DNA from: Jackrogersella multiformis
Taxonomy: Eukaryota; Ascomycota; Sordariomycetes; Xylariales; Hypoxylaceae
Direction of reading: 5' to 3'
DNA: 64,000 bases
Assembly (NCBI GenBank): GCA_902806575.1
Contig: CADCXD010000011.1
Location: 434,001-498,000 of the forward strand
The translations under genes were made by a program, and so were the position numbers. Below are positions 1 through 10,600 of the stretch, in pieces. The notes beneath the pieces are model-generated. The model was not told where the DNA came from and did no database searches. It saw nothing but the letters and a program-made list of their open reading frames with translations. Each line of letters starts with the position of its first letter. Positions within the stretch are counted from its first letter, which is position 1.

Positions 1-76
1 TCACCCAATCAAGCAGGTCTTCCTCGAGCTTGGGGAAGACGGACTCGAACTCTTTGAGGGTGGTTTTCTTGGCCAT
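1..76 (-). CDS. ERG20: Farnesyl pyrophosphate synthase, N-terminal fragment (runs off the left edge)
   Basis: On the minus strand the ATG at 76-74 opens a frame beginning MAKKTTLKEFESVF and continuing PKLEEDLLDW to the window edge. This matches the usual start of fungal farnesyl diphosphate synthases, which begin with a short MA-K-T/S-LKEF-VFPKL segment. The enzyme condenses IPP with DMAPP and GPP to give FPP for sterols, dolichol, quinone side chains and prenylation, and is cytosolic. Only about 25 codons are visible, so none of the aspartate-rich catalytic motifs can be checked. The call rests on N-terminal similarity recalled from the family. The upstream region holds short tandem repeats. 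Confidence 0.65.
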   Translation of the reverse strand, partial: MAKKTTLKEFESVFPKLEEDLLDWV

Positions 77-1179
77 TTTGATTTACGAGATGAATGTAGT
101 TGTGGTGATTAGTTTGAGACCATGAAAATTGAGTGATTGAGTGATTGAGTGATTGAGGATTTGAGGTAAGGAGATAGGGTGAGAGGGTGAGAGATAAAAA
201 CGAGAGTAGAATCGGTGGTGATATGTGATGTATGGTATATGGTGTGTGGTGTGTGGTGTGTGGTGTGTGATGTGTGATGTGTGATGTATGGTTGTGGTTT
301 TGGTGTGTGCTGTACGCCCAGTGTTTATTTACTCGGCATCGAATATTGTACAAAGTTGTGCTCCACTTATACACTTATACCCATGTCGTTTCGGGAATGA
401 GGGGCATTACTTTAGACTACCTTATACTTACATAATACTCCCCAACATAGGAATTGGTAAAACAAGTATACTGATACGTACATACATGTTTGTCACCTCT
501 TATACTTGATTGGTGCCTTATATTCTTCTTGACGCCGTGACACATTATGATATTGTATTCTGTAATTATAAATATTATTCTTGTATTGCCAAAACATTGA
601 GAAGCTCTACTTCCAGTACTTTTAATGACACTAAAATCCTTCGATAGTGTACCTAGGCAACTTACAGTTAGTGATATTACTTCATCGGTAATCGTTATAA
701 ACAGCATACTAATGATGATAGGTACCGTTCTGGCGGTGAGATATCCATGAGACCCCACGTGGAAATACGTGGATCCAGTGCGACTCATCGTTATCGTTAT
801 CGTTATCTTTATCGTTATCAATCAGCTGTATCTCAGAGGAATGCAGATCAATATTGATTTTGGAGGGGCACTTCTTCCAAACATCTACATCATACCTCTA
901 TACATGCAGTTCACCAACCTTTGAGTGCCTAGGTACGCGACAAAGACACGCGGAGGGAAGATCCTTTTTAAGATGTAATACATTTGGTTCGTCTAATACT
1001 CGAAACAAACAGTCAACCCATACGTACAACTATACGTACCTAGGCGGATTCCACGACGCGATCCCAAAGTTGTCGCGTCGAATCACGCATCTCAAATCTC
1101 GAGACTCAAGAACTCTGCGAGCAATTGGTCGCGCAATTAACCTTTCCTAATCACGTCGATCATCGTATACCCTTTCACC
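77..1179. other. Intergenic region between FPP synthase and CDC23, with short tandem repeats
   Basis: No convincing gene. This is the shared divergent promoter of the FPP synthase gene and CDC23. It holds three perfect GAGTGATT octamers at 131-154, a run of TGTGTGG then TGTGTGA heptamers at about 241-289, and five ATCGTT hexamers (one variant) at 787-816. Short open frames here are low complexity or cross the repeats and look spurious. Confidence 0.7.
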
Positions 1180-3304
1180 ATGCCTCTTAATGATCGGGAG
1201 AAATCCCAACTTCGAAGCGCCTTGCAGGATGCAGTTATCAAATGTTCAGAGAGATGTCTTTACCAATCATCAAAATGGTAAGCATCTGTTCCCTTCCTGG
1301 GCAACATAGCAAACTGCAAACACCGATCTAATATATCCTCCCAGGGCATCCGAACTTCTCAATTCCATCCCCGAAGCAGAAGCATCGCTCGGCGACTCGC
1401 AACTTTCCGACGCCTCTGCTGGATACGCCTCGCCTGTGTTAGCTCCGAATGTAGACCCAGACGAGGCCGCGCTCGAGGCTAAGGAGATAAACAAGTATCT
1501 CCTATCCAAGTCCCTCTTCGATTGCCGGGAATATGACCGATGCGCCGCAGTCTTTCTCCCCGATTCCACACTCTCTGGCATAGTATCTTCCAAGGAATCT
1601 AGCAATGCAATACCGAAAGGCAAAGGAAAAGCCAAGGCTACAACCCCTACCGCTAAGGCAAGTGGTGGGGAGAAGCTACCAAGACTAAGCCAGCGAAGCT
1701 TGTTTCTTGCTCTATATGCCAAGTACCTTTCGGGAGAGAAGCGCAGAGATGAAGATACCGAGATGGTAATGGGGCCCCAGGACATCGGTACCTGCATCAA
1801 CAAGCAGTTACTAACTGTTAGTCGAGTCTTGGAAGTATGGTTTGAACAACACAAGACGGAGGACGGCGAGAATGCCGAGGGTAGTCAGGGATGGCTTGAG
1901 TATCTCTATGGCATGGTTCTCGCAAAAGAGAAGAATGAAGAATTGGCCATGTACTGGTTAATTCGCAGCGTTCACCTATTCCCCATGAATTGGGGCAGTT
2001 GGCTGGAGATGACGGGACTCATATCACGAGTGGAAGATGTACGTTACGGTCCGAAACCATTCGAGGTCGTTTTTGCTAACCTACCCCAGCTGAACCGCAT
2101 AATGCCTCGCTTGCCGCAGAATATCGTCTCCTTCATGTTCCATATTCACACCTCGCTCGAGCTATACCAACACGATGCGAGCCTGGCTAACTCACTAGAC
2201 CAATTGCTCAACATATTTCCGACCTCGTCCTTCCTACTCACCTGCGATGCGCTACTCTCCTATCACGCAAAGGACCTCGTGGCCGCCGAGCAAAACTTCA
2301 GCCGCATCCTCTCGTTACATCCGCATAGGCTTGACTCGCTCGACCATTACTCGAATATACTCTACGTCATGAACTTGCGACCGAAGCTAGCCTTCCTAGC
2401 TCACTTATGCAGCAGTGTCGATAAATTTCGGCCAGAATCTTGCGTGGTTATTGGAAATTACTACTCGCTGCTATCCCTACACGAGAAGGCGGTGCAGTAC
2501 TTCCGACGAGCTCTGATGCTGGATCGCTCATGCTTATCCGCCTGGACGCTGATGGGCCACGAATATGTCGAGCTCAAAAACACGCATGCCGCCATCGAGT
2601 CGTATCGCCGAGCTGTAGACGTGAACCGAAGAGATTATCGCGCATGGTACGGATTAGGCCAAACATATGAAGTCCTAGAGATGCACGCGTATGCGCTATG
2701 GTACTACAAGAAGGCAGCCGGACTCAGACCATGGGATGGAAAGATGTGGATGGCGGTTGGTTCGTGCTTACAACGGATGAATCGAAACCAGGACGGAATC
2801 AAGGCCCTCAAACGGGCATTACTTGCCGAGAGCTATTATGAGACGGGAAGCAGTTTCGGTAGCGGAGCTGGATTAGGCAGCATGAGAGGCGCGCATATGG
2901 ATCCGGAGATCTTGCTGCAGATCGCTATCATGTACGACAGCATAGGCGAGGAAGAAGATGCCAAGGCGTACATGGAAATGTGTGTGGCACAAGAGGACGG
3001 CGGAGCAGGCGATAATCTGGGCGAGAGTATTACGATCCATAACGACTCGCCTGGTGAAGGGTCCGACGACGACGGCGACAACGCGGGACGCGGAGATGGT
3101 GGCACAGGGGTCACGGCCGCGACCAGTAAAGCTCGGATGTGGCTTGCGCGCAACGCGATGAGGACAGAGGACTACGCCACGGCGAACCGCCTAGCCAACG
3201 AGCTGTGCCAGGACGGCGTCGAAGTCGAGGAGGCGAAAGCACTTATACGAGAGGTCAGATCCAGGATGGAGGCTAGTGGTTTACCCGGGCCGTCAGCCGG
3301 ATAG
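1180..3304 (+). CDS. CDC23: Anaphase-promoting complex subunit Cdc23/Apc8 (TPR protein)
   Basis: Two exons, 1180-1277 and 1345-3304, give 685 aa; the 67-bp intron has a GTAAGC donor and CAG acceptor. The start is chosen because exon 1 (MPLNDREKSQLRSAL) joins the long frame across a split Trp codon. Residues about 397-525 are a tetratricopeptide array with typical Cdc23 features (VVIGNYYSL, SAWTLMGHEY, RAWYGLGQTYEVL). Cdc23 is a structural TPR subunit of the APC/C ubiquitin ligase, which targets cyclins and securin in the nucleus. The tail has an acidic, glycine-rich insert around residues 600-620 before a last helical segment. Length is near the family's usual 560-700 aa. It could only be confused with other APC/C TPR subunits (Cdc16, Cdc27); the WYGLGQTYE repeat favours Cdc23. 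Confidence 0.9.
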
Positions 3305-6300
3305 ATTCCGCCAGACCCCCGTGAACTACGAATGCCCAGTGGCACGGATCGACCTGATAGCCCCGAATTTTGATTGACGAATCACGATGTACTAATGAAT
3401 GGGAAAGCAATGAGGACTTGGTGTTTCGGGGTCTTTCTGGTGGATGCTAGTCTTCGTTTCCTTTACGAGCTATGAGGTCGTCGTGAGCCAACAACATCTG
3501 TAGGAAGTATGGGATGGCGAACTGGACGAGTATCGATTGCAATTCGAGGGTGTCGACATTCTCATCACCCATCGAATGGTTACTTGATTTCACATCATTC
3601 CTAGCCCTCCCGCGGTAACGTAACATATACCACGACGATGGAAGCGGCCCTGCTACAGACAAGCTACAATGTCCGTAAGAAAGAGTCAGCAGCTCGCGGG
3701 CCTCGTATTCGATGTATACAAGCGCCCTCAGCCGTATCATGTGAACATCCTCCAACTAAGCTGAGCACCAACCTGTCCACTTACACCACGAAACTCGTTA
3801 CCGGCGAACCGTCACGCTAGGTACTAAGATCTCGCGAGACGCAACGCCGCGTACGGGGCCCTGCATCCAGCAAGATCTCGAGGTATTGTTAAAGGCCATT
3901 CCACGACAAACCAATGGATGTAGGTAGTATCGTAGGGAGCATCTAGATATGTCGATGTGACTAATCACAATATGCCAACGCATGAGACATTAATTGCGTG
4001 GATACACCTTCACATATAATAGCTGCTTTGTGACTCGCTGTCTAAGTGTGCCTTCGTATATAATATACAACGCCGGAGTTAGCCTTGTTCCGGCTTAGAT
4101 GCTGCTTCGATTCATCCCAGACGGACTGGCGGATTGGGCCATACTAGGCGAGATCCCACCTGGTATGTATTACCTAGTTGTATTAGTGAGAACAGGTTCG
4201 ATTCCCATTAGCGCTATTGGTATCGCGCTAGTAGCTCAATTGCCATAACCTCATCGGCTCAGCTCTATTTTTGTGCCTCCCGTATGTCTTAGTCAGTAGA
4301 AGGTGCTGTAAGAGTCACCGAGCTCAGGCTTATCGTATACCTAGCCGCATCGGCGTCTTAAATAGTAGGTATCGGCTAGGAGTAAAAAGACGACTACTAG
4401 GCTGCTAGGTAGGTAGAGGCAAAGCATCGGCTTTTCCGATCTTTCACGTGCGAGAGCCGAAGGGCTGAAGAGCTAACTGCCTAGTAGATCGAGCTACCTA
4501 CTAGCGAAATATCAATAGTGTTAGTTCTAAGCTCGATGGTCGCTTATTTACCGCGTATGTATGGATGTATAGATCTGGTATCTATCTCGACCCTCGTAAC
4601 AAGTGGTAAGGGTAGTGTGACCGGCCTGTTACGGGGTTTTCTTACATCTGAGGTTATCTTAAGATAGGACATATAGATACTTAGACCTCATGTAGGTAAG
4701 TAGTTTAGCAGAGGCCTACAACTCGCAGGCTAAGAGCTAATACAGTCAGTCTACTAAGAGCGAGAGTCGCATATGCGAGTAAGGCCCGTCTTACCAACCG
4801 GCAACAGGGCAGACAGCCCGGCTGCCTACAGAGAAGATACTGTCTCCCCTGCGAAAGCTAGTAATGTCCAATTCATACTACTGGGCAGGTAGGTATTGCC
4901 CATGTTTTCGAGTTCGTTTGCTCGTTTCTTTTCCTTTCGAGCGATCTCCCGTTCGATAACTTACATATACTAGGTATATTACCGAGGTGCCTGGTCGATT
5001 CTCGCACGAGCGAGGGGACCAACGAGCGGAGGGAGTGCCCCGCGCCAACGAACAAACGATGGTCTATCCATATAAGTACCTAGGTAGGTAGCTAAAGACC
5101 ATCCAATACATACCAGGTACATAGCTAGATAGTAGGTACCTAACCAACCGTGTCTACCTACGTAGCTACCAACCCAGAGCCTAGGTAGCTGCAGGGCGGC
5201 CAAAAAATATAGAAGAAAATCGGAATACGAGATGGACGGGGTCTTGGCGCGGTACCTTATATGTAGCCGTAGAGTTCGGAGCTCAATCACACGCATAGCG
5301 TCGCATTTCCGAATGACAGATGCGCGCATTCGGGCTGGTGGGTTTCCTAATCGGGAGGGGAGCTGGCGGGAGAGCTGTTTGTGTTTGTGTGTGCGTTTGT
5401 GCGCTTGGCCGGAGTGAGAAAATAGGCTGGAGCTAGATACGATAGGAAGGAAAAGAAGGGAAAAGACGAGAAAGAGGTGAGGGATGAGAATATAGCTAGG
5501 TAGTAAGAGTGAGGAGCGTAAGAAGATAACGAGCACGCAATTGCTGATTGCTGGTGAGCTGTCGTCGTAAAAGAAAATTCTCTGATAGTCATTTTCTTCT
5601 TCTGCTTGTAAGCTAAGCACCGATCCGCAGGAGGAAGAGGTGCAGGGGGGTTTGGAGTTCGAATGCGATGCTACGGCTATACTATGTATTATAGACATCC
5701 TGCTACCCCTACCTATCTAGGTACCTGCCTATCAGGAGAACATGAATGCATGCATGTATGCTCTTAAGCTCTTTTATTTCATTTTATAGGAAGAATACCT
5801 AGGGAATCGGTGGCAAAATAAATATTCATAAGAAACACTCATAGTAGCAAACCGTTTATTCCGCATAATCAGATCCTACCTTGCGAGGACCTGGCTCCGC
5901 TGCACGCCCAGCGTATAGTATGTAGTATATAGTCGATAAGGACGCCTATTCGCCATCGTACGTTGCGTGCCTGGTGTGGTACCGCGTTGAGTGTCGTCGA
6001 GAAAATACATATTTACATACTACATGCCTACATGCCTACATACAAACTATGTACATACCTACCTTAGAGGTACTTAGCGCCACCCAGCTTATAACGCAGC
6101 TGTGCCGTTGGCCACGCCGGGTCCTGTCAGCTTGCGCTATCATGCTACCTAACACCTACCTAGGTAATGTATGCTGTCATGCATGATAAGAAGGGCGAGA
6201 GTGGACGGAACGAGAAGAAAGAGTGCAGAGGGACCTGCTCTAGCTCGAGGGGCGGGCGGCCGTCCGAAGTGAGGGGAGGGTTAGGTTAGACTTGGACCTG

Positions 6301-7008
6301 AACTGATGGATGGGGGCCGGAGGATCACGTCGTAGGGCTACAGCCAAAAAGGGTGCTGTGGTGTGAGGAGGAATACAGTGCCCAGTCCTGCGAACTACGG
6401 ATATGGCGCTTAGAGCTAAAGCTGTGTCACGCAGAGTCACGATAGGTAGGTAGTTTAGAACGAAAAAAAAAAGCCTCCAGATTCGACTTCAATAATAACA
6501 ATCATTACTGTTCCTTCGGTCTATATACGCCCCCTTCGCGGGGCACCCGGAGCAACCGGGTTATTTTGTAGATATCAGGGAGCGTGGGTTCCGAGCGTCT
6601 GCCGGCATCGAATTAGGCAATATTTAATGCGCGCATACACGCGGGATTAATGTAGTAAGTAAGTAAATGCGATTTCCTTTCCTCCCGTGTCGAGCCTCAG
6701 CTCGACGTATGGGGAACCTCCCGTTTCCTTCCCTCCGCGTGTGCCTAGCCCGCATTACCTTCGTCAAAATAGCGTCGTAACAACGTACGCCGAGCGTTCC
6801 AAATCTCCGCTCGACTCAATGAGGGTATAGAACGGGTTATGCAAAAAAAACCACTCCGGATCCAAACCCGAGATGCCCAGCCATCTCGTCCAAAAAATGT
6901 CACCTCCAAAGGTTGGGAGTCGCGAGGACGCCCGGAATTAGAGAAACGTAAAAAAGAGGGGGGTATCTGCAAAACGCAATGGTACTAGGAGATCCTGTGA
7001 TACTCGGT
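3305..7008. other. Gene-poor intergenic region, 3.7 kb
   Basis: I see no supportable gene. It holds one copy of the tRNA-related repeat (4194-4240, listed separately) and TACCTAGGTA palindromes such as 5077-5086, with many ACCTA/TAGGT half sites around it. A 239-codon minus-strand open frame at 4979-5698 has no family likeness and crosses palindrome-rich and poly-pyrimidine DNA. The stretch 4307-4601 begins TG and ends CA like a solo LTR, but has no clear target duplication or polymerase remnant. Confidence 0.6.
4194..4240 (+). repeat. tRNA-related dispersed repeat, copy 1
   Basis: The block reads AGGTTCGATTCC (a perfect RNA polymerase III B-box/T-loop), two bases, TTAGCGCTATTGGTA, eight variable bases, then GTAGCTCAAT, which resembles a tRNA D-arm/A-box. 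The same 47-bp arrangement with identical spacing occurs inverted at 16000-16046. Similarity extends upstream: GGCGAGATCCCACC at 4147-4160 matches GGCGAAAGCCCACC of the other copy at 12 of 14 positions. It is not an intact tRNA, because the T-stem is mispaired and no 5' acceptor strand is visible. A tRNA-derived SINE or tRNA relic is the likely origin. Confidence 0.55.
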
Positions 7009-7651
7009 TTACAGAGCGAGGGCGGCGAAGCCGGCGACGAGCAGAGCGCCGACGGGTCCGATCTTGTCGGCGGCCGCGGTGGGTATCACTACCGGGCCGG
7101 TGGTGGTGGGTCCGACGGGGGTCTTGGTCGGGACTGTCGAGACTGTCGGGGCGGGGATTGACACGGTTCCGGAGATGTAAGTTGACGGCGCCGGGGTGTA
7201 AGTGATAACCGTGGAGCTCACATTGGAGGAAGGGTAATAGGTCGTGCCAACCGTTCCAGAGGGGAAAGGAATTGTTGTGGGGTACGAGGTTAAAGTCACA
7301 GGTGGAGGCGTAGAGTAGGTGATAGTGCAAGGGCAGTCTTATGGATGGTTAGTCTCTTGATATGTTTCACTGCAACAGAGCAAGGTAGACATACTAGTGA
7401 TGGTGATAGTGGTCTCCGACGTAGCGGTGTATGTCACATTTTGCCATGCGAAGGTGGTGGGGGACTGATAGAAGAGTCAGCTATGGTTCATAGTCGAGCA
7501 GGAGTTATGATATGAAGGCACAGGGGATACATACAGGGCAGTAGGTAGTGTAGTCAGTTTCCACGACAGTCGTCCAAACTGCGGTCTCGCCCCAAGCATT
7601 CGCGACAGAAAACAACCCGACAACGGGAGCCAGGACCTGAGTTAGTCTCAT
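7009..7651 (-). CDS. CCG-6-like GPI-anchored cell-wall protein
   Basis: Three exons on the minus strand, 7651-7535, 7464-7395 and 7337-7009, give 171 aa; both introns have GTATGT donors and CAG or AAG acceptors. The start gives a signal peptide (MRLTQVLAPVVGLFSVANA). The mature part has the fungal wall-protein pattern TDYTTYCPSPTTF, then TSETTITITNCPCTITY, as in Neurospora clock-controlled gene 6 products. A Ser/Thr/Pro-rich stalk follows and the C-terminus is a short hydrophobic tail (GALLVAGFAALAL) expected of a GPI signal. Such proteins are covalently bound, heavily O-mannosylated components of the cell wall and are often abundant in conidia. No catalytic domain is present. The gene stands alone, with several kb free of genes on both sides. 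Confidence 0.82.
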
Positions 7652-10600
7652 GTTGACTGATGGATTAACCTCGACGACGATAGTAGCGAAAGTGCTGTTG
7701 TTGTTATTACTATTATTATTCGGTGGAGTGTTATCACCGAGCGATCGAAGTGTGGTAAACGATTGTGATGTCGTTAAGACTCGACAGGATTATTATACCG
7801 TGTGGGTAGCGATTGAGAGATCCTGAGTGATATACTGATGTCGAAGAGATGGGTCTGGTGGGAATGCATGCAGGACAGCCACCTATTTATTTATCACGGC
7901 GATAGTGAGCGAGCGAGCATGTCAACCTGATGGTGGGTAATGACGAGCAGCCCGATCCAGCCGGTCCAGCCCGCACATGCAGGCTTACAATCTCGAAGGC
8001 TGGAGTTCGTTGGATGATGCCATGCACATCAATAGCGGGCAGTTGCCCATATCGACGGACGCCAGTCTAGGGTCGACAAGCCACAAAGGCAGCCAACCAT
8101 ACGACTCATACACATCGCATCTACACTTGTAGTATCCATCGTACGGTCGGGCAGGTGATGGGGTAATTCTGACTCTAACGAGTACGGATTACTATTTCGG
8201 TCACAGGTATTCCTAAATTTGGACTTGCCCGCCTCGTAATGAACCGCTTTAGAAAGATACGGAAAGGATTCATTACTCGCGAGAAATAGATACACTAGAA
8301 AGCAACTGGTGATAGCCGGGTCCTGGTCTAGATAGGCTACCTGGCCAGGCTAGCTTGTAGGGGAACGGTGGTAAGGTACGATACGGTTGCATCTACACTA
8401 ATCTAGGTCCCGCCTAGCGAGTCGACAATAGTCCTATGTAAGTTCAATACATAGTCAAGTAGTAGTCAAGTGGTAGTCGAGTGAGATTCCCAATGGGCAG
8501 CCGTCTCGTCCGGAGTGATACGAGGTAACAGTAACAGTCTTAGCTAAGGTTAGCCAACTGGGTAGAACTAACGGGGTTACATGCTCGGCGGAGAGATACC
8601 TATGCTGACATGTTCATATGGATGGATGTATGTACCTACATGCCTATCTCTTCAACAAATAGCTCTTCGGGACGGCCTTCGCATCGTGCGATAGATAAGG
8701 TAACGAGATAATCAGGCGGGGTTGGTGATGCTGAGCTGAAGATGTGATAGGCGTCCAAGAGCCTCCCCTGCCATTCCTATGCCATTCCTACTAGAACTGG
8801 CTAGTACACATACTATGTAGTACGCCATTCTGATCGATCAACAGAGGCTGACCAGGCCAGATCTGATTGGATACGTCATATTTATCGACTGTCGGTTTTT
8901 GGTAAGTGGGCTGTCAGGACTGGTCAGGACTGGCGCAGAGACAGTTGGCGGTGAAGAGTCTATGCCATTTGCGGCCCAGCAATGTAACGATGCTACCGAA
9001 AGGGCCGACGAAAACCTCGTGTTGCTGTGGTACCGGCTACATCTAGCTGGTTGCCAAGCCTCGTAGATCTTGACGTTTTTTTATTTCTTCTTCTTTCCCT
9101 CTTCTTCTCACTCATCCCACCGTGTTGGCCCTATTAGCCATGCTAGGCCAATATTTAGGGTCTGGAAGCTTGACACCGCTATAGGAATCGTGTTTATCTA
9201 TGATAGAACGGGCGATCTCAGGTTTAAAAGTAGTTAGAAGTCACAGCTTTGATGTCCGCTTTAGATATGACTTCTAGTGTAATTAAGCCAATCTGGGAAT
9301 CCTAGATGGATTGATCTTCGTCAGATTGTTGCCCAATTGAGAGCTGATTCATGTAACATGGTAAAGTGTGAATGAGAAGATGATAAGAAGAGAATGAGCG
9401 ATATAGGTAGCAGGGTAGCTGGGTAGATACCTAGGTACCTAGGTAGTTTCGGTAGCGGGACTATTTAAAAAATCGGATATTAGCAGGCGGGGAACTGCAG
9501 CTGAGCCGGAGCTTTGAAAAGGAAGGAATGATTGACACGATAGCGTCGATAGTCATAACCATAACCATAACCATAACCATAGATAGAGAGGATAGGATAA
9601 GCAAGATCGACAGAGATTAAACCTTTCCTTCCTAATAGACAAAAAATCACCCGCGTCTTTTATTTTCCCCAACCAAAAACTTCATCCACAAAGCAAACAT
9701 CAAACTATTATCCGAATAACTTGTTCGAAAGCCACCGAATCAGTTTGAGATACCATCACACATGGCGATATCGATATGGCAAAGTGCTTAGAACTAGCAA
9801 CGACAAAGATCCTCCAGACCCCTCAGACTACAGAGGAATATATGCTACTATCTACCTACACTAGGTAGGTAAGTATGTACATATATTAGGCATCGCCCAT
9901 TGGATTGGATTTCCTCGCTCCTCACTCAGAGTCATGACCAAGACCTGCTCTGCTCCATTCTTCCAAGGTCGTAGGGACATGGGTGAAAGGACCATCAGCG
10001 ATCTCGGCCAGCGCAGGATGCCGGGTATGCATCAGAGTAGCCGGTTGCTGCATGCCCAGCTACGGCCCCTCTAAGAATTACCCTGCGAAGTTCGGAGAGC
10101 GGATAATCTAAAGGAGTTGTCGGACCTCCGCTTGAAGCCACTGGAACAGCGACAAAAGCTACGAGAGCAATGGGAAGAGACCGTACCCATTAAGCCTACT
10201 GAAGCCAACGGCAAGAGGTCTTCTCCTCTTCCCCGACCGGTTCATAACGCATCAGTAGTCGCCAATAGCACATCGCCACCGATATTTCCGTTACATCGCG
10301 GCTCTTGAATTTTTTGAACTATTTTTGACAGGGCCGGCTTTGTCTTGGACCTTTCCGCCGACGTTCATTGGGTGTCTAACAAGCGAATGTGCCATGTAAC
10401 GGCCCGGAGAATTTTCAATTCCCTGATTCATTCTGATAGGCCGTACGGAGCTAGTGCTATGCTGCTTCTGCTGACCATTATACCGGTATTCACGGGCTCT
10501 CCAAGTAGTGTCTTCAATACCACGATGTGACAAATATTCTAGTCGTGGTTCAAGGCTCGCCTTGCTCCCATGAACCGACTGATACTATGTGATCTGACTG

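Noticed and set aside
787..816. Regular ATCGTT repeats as a CRISPR-like or operator array
   Set aside because: No spacers; simple tandem hexamers in a eukaryotic promoter.
4307..4601. Possible solo LTR (TG...CA ends)
   Set aside because: No target-site duplication, second copy or primer-binding site could be shown; TG/CA ends alone are expected by chance.
4979..5698. 239-codon minus-strand open frame
   Set aside because: No domain or signal; it crosses palindrome-rich DNA and a purine-rich run, and composition (YVG, TYLG repeats) reflects ACCTA repeats translated.
6938..7330. 130-codon minus frame overlapping the wall-protein gene
   Set aside because: It is another frame of the same exon; the spliced frame with signal peptide and GPI tail explains the region.
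9554..9577. CATAAC repeats as interstitial telomere
   Set aside because: The fungal telomere unit is TTAGGG/CCCTAA; this hexamer differs and has only four units.
10117..10308. Short plus-strand frame (SDLRLKPLEQRQKLREQ)
   Set aside because: No ATG start and no splice partner; surrounded by stop-rich sequence.
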